Below the pieces are notes generated by a model that was given only the letters and a program-made list of their open reading frames with translations, did not search any database and had not been told where the DNA came from. From Micromonospora phaseoli (GTDB taxonomy: Bacteria > Actinomycetota > Actinomycetes > Mycobacteriales > Micromonosporaceae), in assembly GCF_900109115.1 (NCBI RefSeq), contig NZ_FNYV01000013.1:1-64000 (forward strand): DNA of 64,000 nt, in the 5' to 3' direction. The translations under genes were made by a program, and so were the position numbers. Positions 6,935 through 16,240 of this stretch are shown here, in pieces (position 1 is the first letter of the stretch; each line of letters begins with the position of its first letter).

Positions 6935-7936
6935 TCAGCCCTGTGCGTACGCCGCGTCGGTGGAGAAGACCAGGCCAACGCTGATCGTGCCGTTGCGCAG
7001 ACCGGTCTTGGTCAGCGGACCGCCCCCGTCGAGCGAGGAGAACGAGCCCACCGTGAGCCCGTAGGTCTGCTCCAGCCCGGGCTTGCAGAACGGGCGCTCC
7101 TGGCACTCCGGCGGGCCGCCCAGCACCGTCGCCGTACCTGAGCACTTCTCGGCCAGCTCCGACAGGGTCCGCACGCCGTACTTCTCGGAGAATTCCCTGG
7201 TGACGGCGAAGGCGTTCTGGGTCTGGGCGGCGGCCGGCGCGCCGAAGCTCAGGCCCACCTTCTCGCCGAGACCGCGCAACGCGGTGACGGTCTTGTCGAC
7301 GTCCGGCGAGGAGACCGGCTGGGCTCCGCTGTCGGCCTTGCCGTTGAGGAACTCGGCCATGGTGGCCGCGTACTCCGGCACGACCTGGATCTCGCCCTTC
7401 TCCAGCGCCGGCTCGTACAGCTCCCGGTTGCCGATCTGCTGCACGTTGACCTGGTAGCCGGCGGCGGTCAGCTGGATCCGGTAAAGCTCGGCGATGATCT
7501 CACTCTCGGTGAAGTTGCCCGCCCCCACCGTGATCCGCCCGCCGGGCCCCTGCTCGACGCCGTCGGTGAGTCCGTTGGCGTCGGCGAACTCCTGCGCGGC
7601 GACCTGGGCGCTCTTGCGGTCCACGTCGACCGCCTTGTTGAGCAGCACCAGCTTCGGGGTGTCGAGCACGGCGGAGACCTTGTCGAGCGCCGCGACCAGC
7701 TGTGGCGTCGCCACCTCGCTGTTGATGGCCGGAATGATGTTGTCGGCGTTCTGCAGGGACTTGTCGTCTTCGAGCGCAATCAACTGCTCACCGGCAACCG
7801 GTGCGCAGCCCTCGCCCGAAGCCGCCTGCTGGGGCGCTTCCGTGCCGGAGGAGCCGGCGTCGCCGCACCCGGTCAGCACCGTCGCCGCCGCGACGGCACC
7901 GACGAAGGCGATGGACAGTCTTCTACCTGCGCGCAT
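6935..7936 (-). CDS. Osmolyte ABC transporter substrate-binding lipoprotein (OpuAC/ProX type), circularly permuted
   Basis: A signal sequence ending LTGC (Cys24) marks a lipoprotein anchored outside the membrane. The family (glycine betaine, choline or proline binding) is recognised by ITVGAGNFTES (135-145), VVPEYAATMAEFL and FSTDAAYA. Segments that normally form the C-terminus, LIALEDDK (52-59), NADNIIPAIN and VDVDRKSAQVAAQEF (103-117), come first here, and the protein ends right after STDAAYAQG where they should follow. So the domain order is swapped. The start ATG 7936 has GGAAGG eight bases upstream. It is the last gene after two permeases, separated from them by 192 bases. Confidence 0.85.
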   Translation of the reverse strand: MRAGRRLSIAFVGAVAAATVLTGCGDAGSSGTEAPQQAASGEGCAPVAGEQLIALEDDKSLQNADNIIPAINSEVATPQLVAALDKVSAVLDTPKLVLLNKAVDVDRKSAQVAAQEFADANGLTDGVEQGPGGRITVGAGNFTESEIIAELYRIQLTAAGYQVNVQQIGNRELYEPALEKGEIQVVPEYAATMAEFLNGKADSGAQPVSSPDVDKTVTALRGLGEKVGLSFGAPAAAQTQNAFAVTREFSEKYGVRTLSELAEKCSGTATVLGGPPECQERPFCKPGLEQTYGLTVGSFSSLDGGGPLTKTGLRNGTISVGLVFSTDAAYAQG

Positions 7937-8128
7937 GAGCCCGCCTTCCGTGTCCCGGCGCGACCCGTCCCGGGCCGGCCGCGTGTCCGACGGGCGATCC
8001 GCCTTCCGGCCGCCCGCAGTCTCCACCCAACATCCTGACCGGGGCCACCGACAACTCAACGAGGCGTTCTTCACCGGAACGTCACCATCCGTCCGCGCCG
8101 CACCGTCTCCGGTGCCGGCCGAAGCGGT

Positions 8129-8851
8129 TCAGGAGCCGGTGACCGCGTCCGCCGCGCGCCGCCCGGCACGCCGTCGCACCCGGCGCAGCGGGCGGGGGGT
8201 GACCAGGCGCTCGACCAGCGCGAAGAGCAGTTCAGCGGTGAGCGCGAGCCCGGCGACCAGCAACCCGCCGGCGAGGATCTGACCGCCGCCCACCGCGATG
8301 CTGAGGCCGAAACCGAAGCGGATGATCTCGCCGAGGCCACCACCGTTGACGAAGGTCGCCAGCGCCGCCGTGGCGACCACCTGAACCGCTGCGGTCCGGA
8401 AGCCGGCCGCGAGGTAGGGCACCGCCAGCGGCAGTTCCACCCGGCGCAGCACCTGCATCCCGGTCATGCCCATGCCACGGGCCGCCTCCCGGGTCTGCGG
8501 ATCGACCTGGCGCACCCCGGTGTACGCGTTCGCCAACAGCGGCGGCACCGCGAACACCGCAAGAGCGATCACCACCGCCGGCCGGCCGAACCCGAGGAAG
8601 GTCAGCGGCAGGATGGTCAGCAGGGCCAGCGTGGGCACCGCCAGGGTGAGGTTGGAGACGAGCACCACCAGCCCGCCCCCACGGCCGACGTGGCCCAGCC
8701 AGAGCCCGAGCGGCCAGGCCACCAGGCAGCCCAGCAGCACCGCGGCGGCCGACATGCTGACGTGCTCGCCGAGCCGGTCCAGGATGCCGCCCGGGTTCGT
8801 CCAGTTCAGCGGGTCGTTGAGCCAGACCACCGCCTGCTCCACCGGGTTCAT
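8129..8851 (-). CDS. Osmolyte ABC transporter permease (OpuCB/ProW type)
   Basis: A 240-residue integral membrane protein with about six hydrophobic segments and the binding-protein-dependent permease signature region EAARGMGMTGMQVLRRVELPLAVP, the EAA loop that contacts the ATPase. FVNGGGLGEIIRFGF near residue 190 is typical of glycine betaine/choline permeases. It would form a heterodimer with the product of the gene upstream (8946-9632). A 94-base gap separates them. The last 25 residues are a basic cytoplasmic tail. Substrate (betaine, choline, proline or carnitine) cannot be assigned. Confidence 0.9.
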   Translation of the reverse strand: MNPVEQAVVWLNDPLNWTNPGGILDRLGEHVSMSAAAVLLGCLVAWPLGLWLGHVGRGGGLVVLVSNLTLAVPTLALLTILPLTFLGFGRPAVVIALAVFAVPPLLANAYTGVRQVDPQTREAARGMGMTGMQVLRRVELPLAVPYLAAGFRTAAVQVVATAALATFVNGGGLGEIIRFGFGLSIAVGGGQILAGGLLVAGLALTAELLFALVERLVTPRPLRRVRRRAGRRAADAVTGS

Positions 8852-8945
8852 CGCGGCCTCCGCCTGGTCATGCCCCGCCGGCCGCCCGCCCTGGCGCTCA
8901 GCCGGTCACCGCACCTGGCGCACGTCCGACCAGCCGCCCTGGCGC

Positions 8946-9632
8946 TCATCCGGTCCGTCCTCGCAGCCACGGCGTGAGCAGCCGGCCGGCCCCGATCAGC
9001 AGCAGGTCGAGCACCAGGGCCAGCAGGACGCAGAGCAGGGTCCCGGTCATGATCTGTGCCTTGTAGAGGTTGTTCTGGAAGCCCGCGAAGATGATCTGCC
9101 CGAGCCCGCCGCGGCCGATCACCACGCCGACGGTGACCAGGGCCACCGTGGAGACCGTGGCCAGCCGCAGACCGGTGAGGATGCCGGGCACGGCCAGCGG
9201 CAACTCGACCCGCAGCAATTGCCCCCACCGGCTGTACCCCATCCCCTCGGCCGCCTCGCGGACCTCCGCCGGCACCTGGTTGAGCCCGGCGACGGTGTTG
9301 CGGACGATCACCAGCAGCGCGTACAGCACCACCACGGTCAGCACGGTCGCCACGCCGATGCCGAGATAGGGCGCGACGAACGCGAACAGGGCCAGCGAAG
9401 GAACCGTGTAGAGCACTCCGGTGAGTGCGAGAATCGGGCCGGTGAGCGGCCGGTACCAGTACGCCACCACGGCCAGCGGGACGGCGATCAGCGCGGCGAT
9501 CAGCACCGCCCGGACGGTCAGGGTGGTGTGGTCGCGCAGGGCGGCGAGCACCGTGTCAGAGTTGTCCCGCACGTACTGCCAGGAGAACCACGGGTTACCC
9601 GGGTCGGCCCGGTAGCTCAGGCGGAAGGACAT
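8946..9632 (-). CDS. Osmolyte ABC transporter permease (OpuCD/ProW type)
   Basis: The 228-residue protein has an N-terminal soluble stretch with NPWFSWQYVRDN, then about six membrane segments. Its EAA loop is EVREAAEGMGYSRWGQLLRV, followed by LPLAVPGILTGL, and RGGLGQIIFAGFQNN, all matching betaine/choline permeases. It is first in a permease-permease-binding protein operon. The start at 9632 lies only two bases from the GTG of the divergent ATPase gene (9635), so promoters for each must lie within the other's coding region. No clear ribosome binding site precedes its ATG, so leaderless translation is possible. Confidence 0.9.
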   Translation of the reverse strand: MSFRLSYRADPGNPWFSWQYVRDNSDTVLAALRDHTTLTVRAVLIAALIAVPLAVVAYWYRPLTGPILALTGVLYTVPSLALFAFVAPYLGIGVATVLTVVVLYALLVIVRNTVAGLNQVPAEVREAAEGMGYSRWGQLLRVELPLAVPGILTGLRLATVSTVALVTVGVVIGRGGLGQIIFAGFQNNLYKAQIMTGTLLCVLLALVLDLLLIGAGRLLTPWLRGRTG

Positions 9633-9634
9633 AC

Positions 9635-10630
<996 letters not shown>

Positions 10631-10641
10631 GCCGCCGGGCA

Positions 10642-10659
10642 GCCACCCGCGATGGTGGC
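10642..10659 (+). terminator. Hairpin after the transporter ATPase
   Basis: GCCACC (10642-10647) pairs with GGTGGC (10654-10659) across CGCGAT, with partly complementary flanks (CCGGGC upstream, GGGCCCG downstream). It lies 12 bases after the ATPase stop codon, and the next gene is on the other strand. No U-tract is present. Confidence 0.45.
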
Positions 10660-10824
10660 GGGCCCGCGACGAGGTCCGGCGGGACCCGGCGTGCGTTGGC
10701 CGGACCCGGCACGTCCCGGTCGGGCCCACCTGCACGGCGGACCCGACCGGAACGGCGCGGCGGGCAGTCGGTCACACCCAGGGCGGGCTGGCCCGGAACG
10801 CCGATCGCCGGGCCGGCCACGCCG

Positions 10825-11316
10825 TCAGCGTCGTCCCCGGTAGCCGCCCAGGGCGGCGATGCCGATGATCCAGCCGGTGAAGAGGCCGTACTCGGCGCCG
10901 TCGCCAGCGGCCTGGAAGGCGCCCAGCAGCGACGGGTCGGTCCGGATCAGCGTGGTGAGCAGGGCCGCGAAGGCACCCGCGAAGACGTACGCCGCCCAGC
11001 CGGCGAAGAACTGGCTGAGCGTCCCCCGGGCGCGGGCAAGTTGGGAACCGGGAAGCAGGTAGAGGAACAGGAAGGTGAGGGCGACCACGAGGATCGCCTT
11101 CAGGTCGTCGGCGAAGATCTCCTGGATCGAGTCGGAGGAGTCGAATCGCCAGGCCGGCCAGGCGAGCAGGCGCAGGAACCACCCGCCGGCGCTGTCCGGG
11201 TCGGTGTTGTCCCGGGCCCAGTCGACGTACCAGGGACTGCCGAAGACCAGGACGAGGATGAGCGCGGCGAGCGTGCCGGCGCCCGGTGCGGACTTGTATC
11301 GATTGGTGAGAGCCAT
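10825..11316 (-). CDS. Small integral membrane protein, unknown function
   Basis: I do not recognise a family. The 163-residue protein has about four hydrophobic segments: near residues 12-30 (AALILVLVFG), 70-88 (LKAILVVALTFLFLYLLPG), 103-122 (FFAGWAAYVFAGAFAALLT) and 141-157 (LFTGWIIGIAALGG). A Trp/Asp-rich loop with YVDWARDNTDP lies between the first two and probably faces outward. It ends GGYRGRR. Codon use is normal for the window, so it is a real gene. It stands alone between the transporter ATPase and another short gene on the same strand. Confidence 0.75.
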   Translation of the reverse strand: MALTNRYKSAPGAGTLAALILVLVFGSPWYVDWARDNTDPDSAGGWFLRLLAWPAWRFDSSDSIQEIFADDLKAILVVALTFLFLYLLPGSQLARARGTLSQFFAGWAAYVFAGAFAALLTTLIRTDPSLLGAFQAAGDGAEYGLFTGWIIGIAALGGYRGRR

Positions 11317-11403
11317 GGCCCCGCTAATTCCCAGCGGATCGATGTGGGCAAACGCGAGGCCTGATTTATGGTGGTACGCCGGGCTCAGCCGGTCGCTGCC
11401 ACG

Positions 11404-11709
11404 TCAGTGCTTCATCAGGTAGTCGATGAAGGCGGCGCGCAGCAGCGGCGCGGACTCCTCGTAGCCGTGACCGGTCATCTCCCGCCAGAGGGCGGCCGCC
11501 TCGTCGATCGTCGGCCCCACCGAGTTCGGGGCCCCGTCCAGCGCGGCGGCCTCGTCCGCGTTCGGCAGGTGCCGCAGCACCGACCAGAAGAAGCCCACGT
11601 CCCGGCGCTCCCGGGCCAGCGCGAACGCCTGCTCGCGCAGCTCCTCCGTGGAGAGTGCGTCCAACTCCTCGAACGACCGGCTGCCGGCGGTCGATGATGT
11701 GTCGGTCAT
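11404..11709 (-). CDS. Conserved small soluble protein, unknown function
   Basis: The 101-residue protein is acidic and predicted helical, with FEELDALSTEELREQAFALARERRD-like heptads in the first half and a C-terminus ESAPLLRAAFIDYLMKH. No signal peptide, membrane segment or cofactor motif is visible. Start ATG 11709 is preceded by TTAGG. It lies between two membrane protein genes on the same strand, 87 bases after the next one downstream. I do not recognise its function. Confidence 0.7.
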   Translation of the reverse strand: MTDTSSTAGSRSFEELDALSTEELREQAFALARERRDVGFFWSVLRHLPNADEAAALDGAPNSVGPTIDEAAALWREMTGHGYEESAPLLRAAFIDYLMKH

Positions 11710-11773
11710 GGGCCGAGCCTAACCGCCGAGATCACATTCGGCGCGCCGACGGCGCGCGGGACCTGCCTGCCCC

Positions 11774-12991
11774 TCACCGTTCCTCGCCGTCCCAGGTTCG
11801 CTGGCCGGTCTCCCACCGCCGGGACCCCCACGGGTCGGTGCTGCTCGCGGTGGGCTGGGCCGGCATCACCGGCGGCCAGTCCCCGACCGGCTCGTGCTGC
11901 GCCACGCTCCACTCAGCGCCGGTGTTGACGTCCGTGTCCGGCGACGGCGTGACGGGCAACGCCACCGGTCCCGACGCCGGCCGGCCGTACGTCTCGACCA
12001 GGCGGGTGGCCGCGAGTCCCACCGCCAGCGCGACGCCGCCGACCGCCCAGCGACTGAACGTCCACCCGCGCGCCTGCGCGTACGCGAGGAACAACCCGAT
12101 CGAAGCTGCCGTCAGCAGGGTGCCGAACACCCCACCCCGGAGGCCGAAAGCGCTGGTCCCGGCGAGCAGCGCGGCACCGACCGCCAGCACCGTCCAGTCC
12201 AGCCCCGCCGCCGGCGTCACCGCGCCGTCGGCCGAGGCGATCAACGCACCGGCGAGCACCGCCAGCACGGTGGAGCAGACGTACCCGGCGGTGGTGGCGA
12301 CCGCAGCCGCGACACCTCGCCGTCGGGCCGGGTCAGCGACCGGACGGAACCGGCCCACCAGCCGACGGATCGGCCCCACCGCCCCGAACAGCCCGCCGAC
12401 CACCGCGATCGCGGCGAAGCCGACGAAGAGCTGCCCGGCCGTGCTGAGCGGGTCGTAGTCGCCCTGCACCAGCACGGGCGTGGACCGCTGCTCGACATAG
12501 ACGATGACGCCGGCCGCGCCGCCGAGACTCGCCGCCCAGCCCGGCACGTGCAGCAGCACGACGACCAGTCCCAGCAGCAGGCCACCGAGCGCGGCCACCG
12601 CGGCGGCCGTGCCGACGGTGACGAGCACGCCACGGTCACTCTGCTCGGCGAAGTGCAGTCCGGCCGCGACCGCCACCGGCCCGACGGCGAGGTTCACCGC
12701 GGCGGTACGCAGGCTGAGCCCGGCGGCCAGGGCCAGCAGGCCGAGGCCGACCACGTCGACGATGAGACCCCGCAGGCCGTTGCCCCGCAGCAGCGCCGGA
12801 TCCTCCCGCCACACCAGGTAGACCAGCGCGCCGAAGCCGAGCAGCAGGAGCGTCTCCCAGACGATGTGGACGCCGAAACGGTCCCTGCCCGGCTCGGAGT
12901 CCGGGTCTTCGAGAACGGTGTCCACCCCGACGGCGGGAACGGCCGAGGTCGGCTCCGGCTGTCCGCTCCGGCCCGGTTCGTCGTACCCCAT
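11774..12991 (-). CDS. Orphan ABC sugar-permease-like integral membrane protein
   Basis: ATG 12991 is preceded by AGGAAAA and gives 405 residues; a longer frame upstream is arginine/proline-rich and less likely. Roughly ten hydrophobic segments resemble BPD_transp_2-type permeases (ribose/xylose class): LSLRTAAVNLAVGPVAVAAG, LGLVVVLLHVPGWAASLGGAAGV and FGLRGGVFGTLLTAASIGL. The last 60 residues are polar and Pro/Ser/Trp-rich, probably cytoplasmic. No ATPase or binding protein is adjacent, so either the partners are elsewhere or the protein has another role. Family assignment is moderate. Confidence 0.65.
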   Translation of the reverse strand: MGYDEPGRSGQPEPTSAVPAVGVDTVLEDPDSEPGRDRFGVHIVWETLLLLGFGALVYLVWREDPALLRGNGLRGLIVDVVGLGLLALAAGLSLRTAAVNLAVGPVAVAAGLHFAEQSDRGVLVTVGTAAAVAALGGLLLGLVVVLLHVPGWAASLGGAAGVIVYVEQRSTPVLVQGDYDPLSTAGQLFVGFAAIAVVGGLFGAVGPIRRLVGRFRPVADPARRRGVAAAVATTAGYVCSTVLAVLAGALIASADGAVTPAAGLDWTVLAVGAALLAGTSAFGLRGGVFGTLLTAASIGLFLAYAQARGWTFSRWAVGGVALAVGLAATRLVETYGRPASGPVALPVTPSPDTDVNTGAEWSVAQHEPVGDWPPVMPAQPTASSTDPWGSRRWETGQRTWDGEER

Positions 12992-13123
12992 TTTTCCTGC
13001 CTCCCAGCGGCCGCCCGGACTCCACCGACGCACGGGCGGACCGGCGGCGGGGCGTTGCCCTGCGGTCGCAGGCACCGTACCCGCGCCCCGGAGCCGGACG
13101 TAACCCCCCGGCCACGGAGGTGT

Positions 13124-13150
13124 CGAAGTCGTGCCGTTGGCACGACTTCG
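13124..13150 (-). terminator. 12-bp perfect hairpin at the end of the fol operon
   Basis: CGAAGTCGTGCC (13124-13135) and GGCACGACTTCG (13139-13150) are exact reverse complements with a GTT loop. It lies 28 bases past the stop of the DUF3180 gene on the minus strand and before the next minus-strand gene, so it most likely ends the folP-folB-folK-DUF3180 transcript. Confidence 0.7.
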
Positions 13151-13177
13151 CCGGGACGGGGCGACCTCGATACCCGG

Positions 13178-13696
13178 CTAGCGTCGACCCCGACGGGTCT
13201 GCCAGTCGTCGTCCGGGTCGTCTTCGTCGTCGGGCCGGTCCGGGACCCGGCAGGACCGCTCCAGCCACAGCGCGGCGACCACCAGTGCCGCCGCGGCCAG
13301 CAGGCCGGCGAGGGCGGCCGGGCGGTCGTCGGCGGCCGCCCGCGTCGCCTGCACGAACAACCAGCCCGCCAGTCCCGCGTACGCGCCGACGAAGATCGCA
13401 CCGACCAGGGCGGACGCCTTGGCCAGCACGACGAACCGGGCAACCACCAACGGGTTCACCGGTTCGCGGCCGGGTCGGCGATCGATCCGGCCCCGGGTGT
13501 TGACCGCCGCGTACGCCTCCAGCACGGCGAGCCCGGCGAGGGTGACCACCGGCAGCCACGGCAGCGGCGGAAGCCCGTCGTAGTAGAAGGTGCTGATCAG
13601 CAGCCAGGCTACGGCCGCGGCGCCGAGGGCGGCCACCACCAGGGTCGAGACACGGGTGAGGCCCATCGACCCGTCGGGCGGCGCGGACCGCGTCAT
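13178..13696 (-). CDS. DUF3180 family membrane protein
   Basis: A 172-residue protein with two pairs of membrane helices: about 16-36 and 46-62, then after a basic loop (TRGRIDRRPGREPVNPLVVARF) about 92-112 and 128-145. It ends in an acidic then basic tail (DRPDDEDDPDDDW, RRGRR). This layout and the position directly after folK are typical of actinobacterial DUF3180 proteins (Rv3605c in M. tuberculosis). Function is unknown. ATG 13696 has GGAGGG six bases upstream. A 76-base gap follows folK. Confidence 0.85.
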   Translation of the reverse strand: MTRSAPPDGSMGLTRVSTLVVAALGAAAVAWLLISTFYYDGLPPLPWLPVVTLAGLAVLEAYAAVNTRGRIDRRPGREPVNPLVVARFVVLAKASALVGAIFVGAYAGLAGWLFVQATRAAADDRPAALAGLLAAAALVVAALWLERSCRVPDRPDDEDDPDDDWQTRRGRR

Positions 13697-13772
13697 GCCG
13701 GCCCTCCGCCCCGCTGCGTGGCGGCACCAGGCACCAACGCGCTGCGCCTGGTCATTGGCTGGCCGCGCTCGT

Positions 13773-14300
13773 TCATGGCATCGACTCTAACGGCAGATCG
13801 GGGCGAGGGCTCAGTTCCGGCACCTCGGCGGCGGCCGGTCCCGAGGTGAGCAGGTCGGTCAGCCAGCCCTGTCCGGGCAGTTGGCCGTACGGCTGGATGT
13901 CGATCCACGGCCGGAGCACGAAGGCCCGCAGATGCGCCCGGGGATGCGGCAGGGTCAGCTCGGGGTCGTCGCTGAACACCGGCTGGTCGTCGTCGGTCCA
14001 GACCGCGATGACATCGACGTCGAGCGTGCGGGGGCCGAGGCGCCGTCGCGGGTCCCGGACGCGGCCGGCGGCACGCTCCGCCGCCCGCGCCCGCGCCAAC
14101 CAGTCGTACGGCCCGGCGGTCGGATCCACGGCCAGCAGCACCGCGTTCAGGTACGCCGGCTGATCGGGGTCGCCCCACGGCGGGGTCTCGTACACCCCGG
14201 AGACCACCAGGACGGCATCGCCGAGCGTGGCCACGGCGGTGCGCAAATGATCAAGCCGGTCGCCGAGGTTGCTGCCGAGGGAGAGCACGGCCCGGGTCAT
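13773..14300 (-). CDS. folK: 2-amino-4-hydroxy-6-hydroxymethyldihydropteridine pyrophosphokinase
   Basis: FolK transfers pyrophosphate from ATP to 6-hydroxymethyl-dihydropterin, preparing it for condensation with p-aminobenzoate. The 175 residues begin with LSLGSNLGDR, the pterin-binding loop, followed by VYETPPWGDPDQPAYLNAV and the catalytic block GPRTLDVDVIAV (the paired aspartates bind magnesium), then LTLPHPRAHLRAFVLRPW. The gene starts within the folB stop (ATGA overlap). The C-terminal 35 residues are a Pro-rich extension of no known role. Confidence 0.96.
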   Translation of the reverse strand: MTRAVLSLGSNLGDRLDHLRTAVATLGDAVLVVSGVYETPPWGDPDQPAYLNAVLLAVDPTAGPYDWLARARAAERAAGRVRDPRRRLGPRTLDVDVIAVWTDDDQPVFSDDPELTLPHPRAHLRAFVLRPWIDIQPYGQLPGQGWLTDLLTSGPAAAEVPELSPRPDLPLESMP

Positions 14301-14662
14301 CGGGCACGTGCCCGGCGCATCGTCACGGCCACGTCGGTGAAGGCGTGCGGTACGGGCGCCTCGGGCTTGTGCACGGTGACCGTCGCGGCGGACACCCGCG
14401 GATCGGCCAGGCAGACGTCGATCAACCGGTCGGCGAGGGTCTCGATCAGATTGACCGGTTCACCGGTCACCACCGCGACCAGGCGCTCGGCCAACTCCCC
14501 GTAGTGCACGGTGTCGGCCACGTCGTCGGAGTGGGCAGCCGGTGCGAGATCCAGTTCCAGCACCGCGTCGACGACGAACTCCTGCCCCCGGGCGCGTTCG
14601 AAGTCGTACACCCCGTGCCGGCCGCGCGCCCGCAGGCCGGTCAACTCGATCCGGTCGCTCAC
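14297..14662 (-). CDS. folB: Dihydroneopterin aldolase
   Basis: FolB cleaves 7,8-dihydroneopterin to 6-hydroxymethyl-dihydropterin and glycolaldehyde. The 121-residue sequence has the family start DRIELTGLRARGRHGVYDFE, the catalytic region VADTVHYGELAERLVAV (with the conserved tyrosine), NLIETLADRL with its pterin-binding glutamate, and VTVHKPEAPVPHAFTDVAVTM. It overlaps folP upstream and folK downstream by four bases each, so the three enzymes are translationally coupled. Confidence 0.95.
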   Translation of the reverse strand: MSDRIELTGLRARGRHGVYDFERARGQEFVVDAVLELDLAPAAHSDDVADTVHYGELAERLVAVVTGEPVNLIETLADRLIDVCLADPRVSAATVTVHKPEAPVPHAFTDVAVTMRRARAR

Positions 14663-15564
14663 CGCCGGGCCTCCTGGTCGGTGCCGCGGCCGCCGCCAGC
14701 GGCCACGGCGGGCCGGCTCGACCCGGTGCCGAGACCGGGTCGGCCGGTGGCCTGCCAGACGGCGAGCGCGTCGACGGTGGCGCGAACGTCGTGCACCCGT
14801 ACGCCCCAGGCACCGGCGGCGACCGCGAGCAGGCTGGTGGCCACGGTGGCCGTCTCCCGCTCGCGGGTGGGCCGTGGCGTGCCGTCGGGACCGGCCAGCA
14901 GCAGGCCCAGGTACGACTTTCGGCTGGCGCCGAAGAGCAGTGGATAACCCAGGTCGAGCAGCTCCGGCAGCCGCGCGCTGAGCTGCCAGTTGTGCGCCGC
15001 CGTCTTGGCGAAGCCGAGGCCCGGGTCGACGATGATGCGGTCCGGCGCGACCCCGGCGCCGAGCGCCGCGGCCACCCGCTGGCCGAGTTCGGCGCGTACG
15101 TCGGCGACGACGTCACCGTAGTCGGCCAGCTCGGTCATCCGCCGGGAGTGGCCACGCCAGTGCATCAGTACCCAGGGGCAGTCGGCGTCGCGGACGACCC
15201 GGGCCATGTCCGGGTCGGCGAGGCCGCCGGAGACGTCGTTGACGACCACCGCCCCGGCATCGAGCGCCGCCCGTGCGACGCGGGCCCGGGTGGTGTCGAT
15301 GCTGACCGGCACGCCGGCCGCGGCCAGTTCCCGGATCACCGGCACCACTCGGGCGGCTTCGGTCTCCGCGTCGATCCGGTCGGCGCCGGGTCGCGTCGAT
15401 TCGCCACCGACATCAACCAACGCGGCTCCGTCGGCTCGCAACCGGACGCCGTGTGCGACAGCGGCCTCGACGTCGGCGTAGCGTCCGCCGTCGGAGAACG
15501 AGTCAGGCGTGACGTTCAGGACGCCCATCACCACCGGGGCCGAGGCCCGTACCAGATCGGTCAC
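14659..15564 (-). CDS. folP: Dihydropteroate synthase
   Basis: FolP condenses hydroxymethyl-dihydropterin pyrophosphate with p-aminobenzoate; it is the sulfonamide target. The protein has MGVLNVTPDSFSDGG, the pABA/pyrophosphate loop VDVGGESTRPGA, VSIDTTRARVARAAL, VNDVSGGL, DPGLGFAKTAAHN, LFGASRKSYLG and a C-terminal GVRVHDV, so all family blocks are present. I take the GTG at 15564 (301 residues), whose N-terminus fits relatives. An ATG at 15600 would add 12 residues; neither has a strong ribosome binding site. In M. tuberculosis folE directly precedes folP; here a 12-kb insert separates them. Confidence 0.95.
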   Translation of the reverse strand: MTDLVRASAPVVMGVLNVTPDSFSDGGRYADVEAAVAHGVRLRADGAALVDVGGESTRPGADRIDAETEAARVVPVIRELAAAGVPVSIDTTRARVARAALDAGAVVVNDVSGGLADPDMARVVRDADCPWVLMHWRGHSRRMTELADYGDVVADVRAELGQRVAAALGAGVAPDRIIVDPGLGFAKTAAHNWQLSARLPELLDLGYPLLFGASRKSYLGLLLAGPDGTPRPTRERETATVATSLLAVAAGAWGVRVHDVRATVDALAVWQATGRPGLGTGSSRPAVAAGGGRGTDQEARR

Positions 15565-15909
15565 GACTAGGACGGTACCGGGCTGGCTGACCGTCCCCAT
15601 CAGCCCGGGGTCGAGGGTCTGACATGCCAATTGAAACAGGTGTACGATCGGTCGTCCGGGCCGGATCGGGCAGACTCTTCGCGGCTTGTCGCAAAGGGGG
15701 GCGGCCCGTACGCTGTGGAATTGCCCAGCATCGAGATGGCGACGCGGTTGAGGGAGGGCCAAAGCGGGACAATCCGCCCAAAAATCGCCACCTTCCGTGG
15801 CGAATGACATACGCAGGGTCTCGGACGCTGCGCAGCGTGAGCACCGATCCCGCAAGGCTTGCCTACTGCACCACCGCGGCGCCGCCGGCCGCGACTTGGG
15901 GAGGTTCCA
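15565..15909. other. Intergenic region between folP and the secretion-like operon
   Basis: This 345-base stretch separates divergently transcribed units and must hold promoters for both. On the plus strand TTGTCG (15686-15691) and TACGCT (15709-15714) are spaced by 17 bases, an acceptable sigma-70-like promoter about 190 bases before the first gene. A weak open frame on the plus strand has poor codon use and I do not call it. No repeat, tRNA or attachment-like duplication is visible, although this would be the left junction of the inserted module. Confidence 0.4.
15686..15714 (+). promoter_or_regulatory. Candidate promoter for the secretion-like operon
   Basis: TTGTCG and TACGCT with a 17-base spacer form a plausible housekeeping-sigma promoter upstream of the 15910 gene. 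Predicted from spacing and similarity only. Confidence 0.3.
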
Positions 15910-16227
15910 GTGATCGCCATCGAGCTGATGGAAGCGGCGTCCACCAACGCCGCCCACCTGCTCTCCACCCTGGCGTCGTCGATCCCGCTCGCGGCAGAGG
16001 AGCCGAAAGGGATCAACACCGAGGGCGTCGTCACCTTCTTCGCCAGCAAGATCGCTCCGATCCTGCTCGCCGTGCTGGGCGTCATCTTCATCGGCCGCGC
16101 CAGCCGGGGCGAGATTTCCAAGGTGCTGACAAGTTCCGCCATCGCGATCGTCGGGCTGGCCTTCATCGCCGGAGCCGCCACCCTCTTCTTCATCGGTGAC
16201 TTCCTGATCAACCTGATCTTCCAGTAG
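15910..16227 (+). CDS. Small two-helix membrane protein, VirB2 pilin-like
   Basis: GTG 15910 follows GGGGAGG at 15898-15904, giving 105 residues. A hydrophobic N-terminal region resembling a signal sequence ends around LAAEE. Two strong membrane helices follow: FFASKIAPILLAVLGVIFIG (about 45-64) and SSAIAIVGLAFIAGAATLFF (about 74-93), joined by a short charged loop RASRGEISK. This is the topology of VirB2/TrbC-type pilins. It is first in an operon with VirB4- and VirB6-like genes, which supports the role; sequence similarity alone would not. Confidence 0.6.
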   Translation: MIAIELMEAASTNAAHLLSTLASSIPLAAEEPKGINTEGVVTFFASKIAPILLAVLGVIFIGRASRGEISKVLTSSAIAIVGLAFIAGAATLFFIGDFLINLIFQ

Positions 16228-16240
16228 GCGCGGGCACGAG

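Noticed and set aside
11774..12991. Complete sugar ABC transporter
   Set aside because: Only a permease-like protein is present, with no ATPase or binding protein next to it.
11894..13849. 651-codon plus-strand frame
   Set aside because: It runs through the antisense of two membrane protein genes and has a composition typical of antisense frames (His/Gln/Arg/Gly).
15624..15909. Plus-strand frame before the pilin-like gene
   Set aside because: Poor codon bias and no recognisable domain; treated as intergenic.
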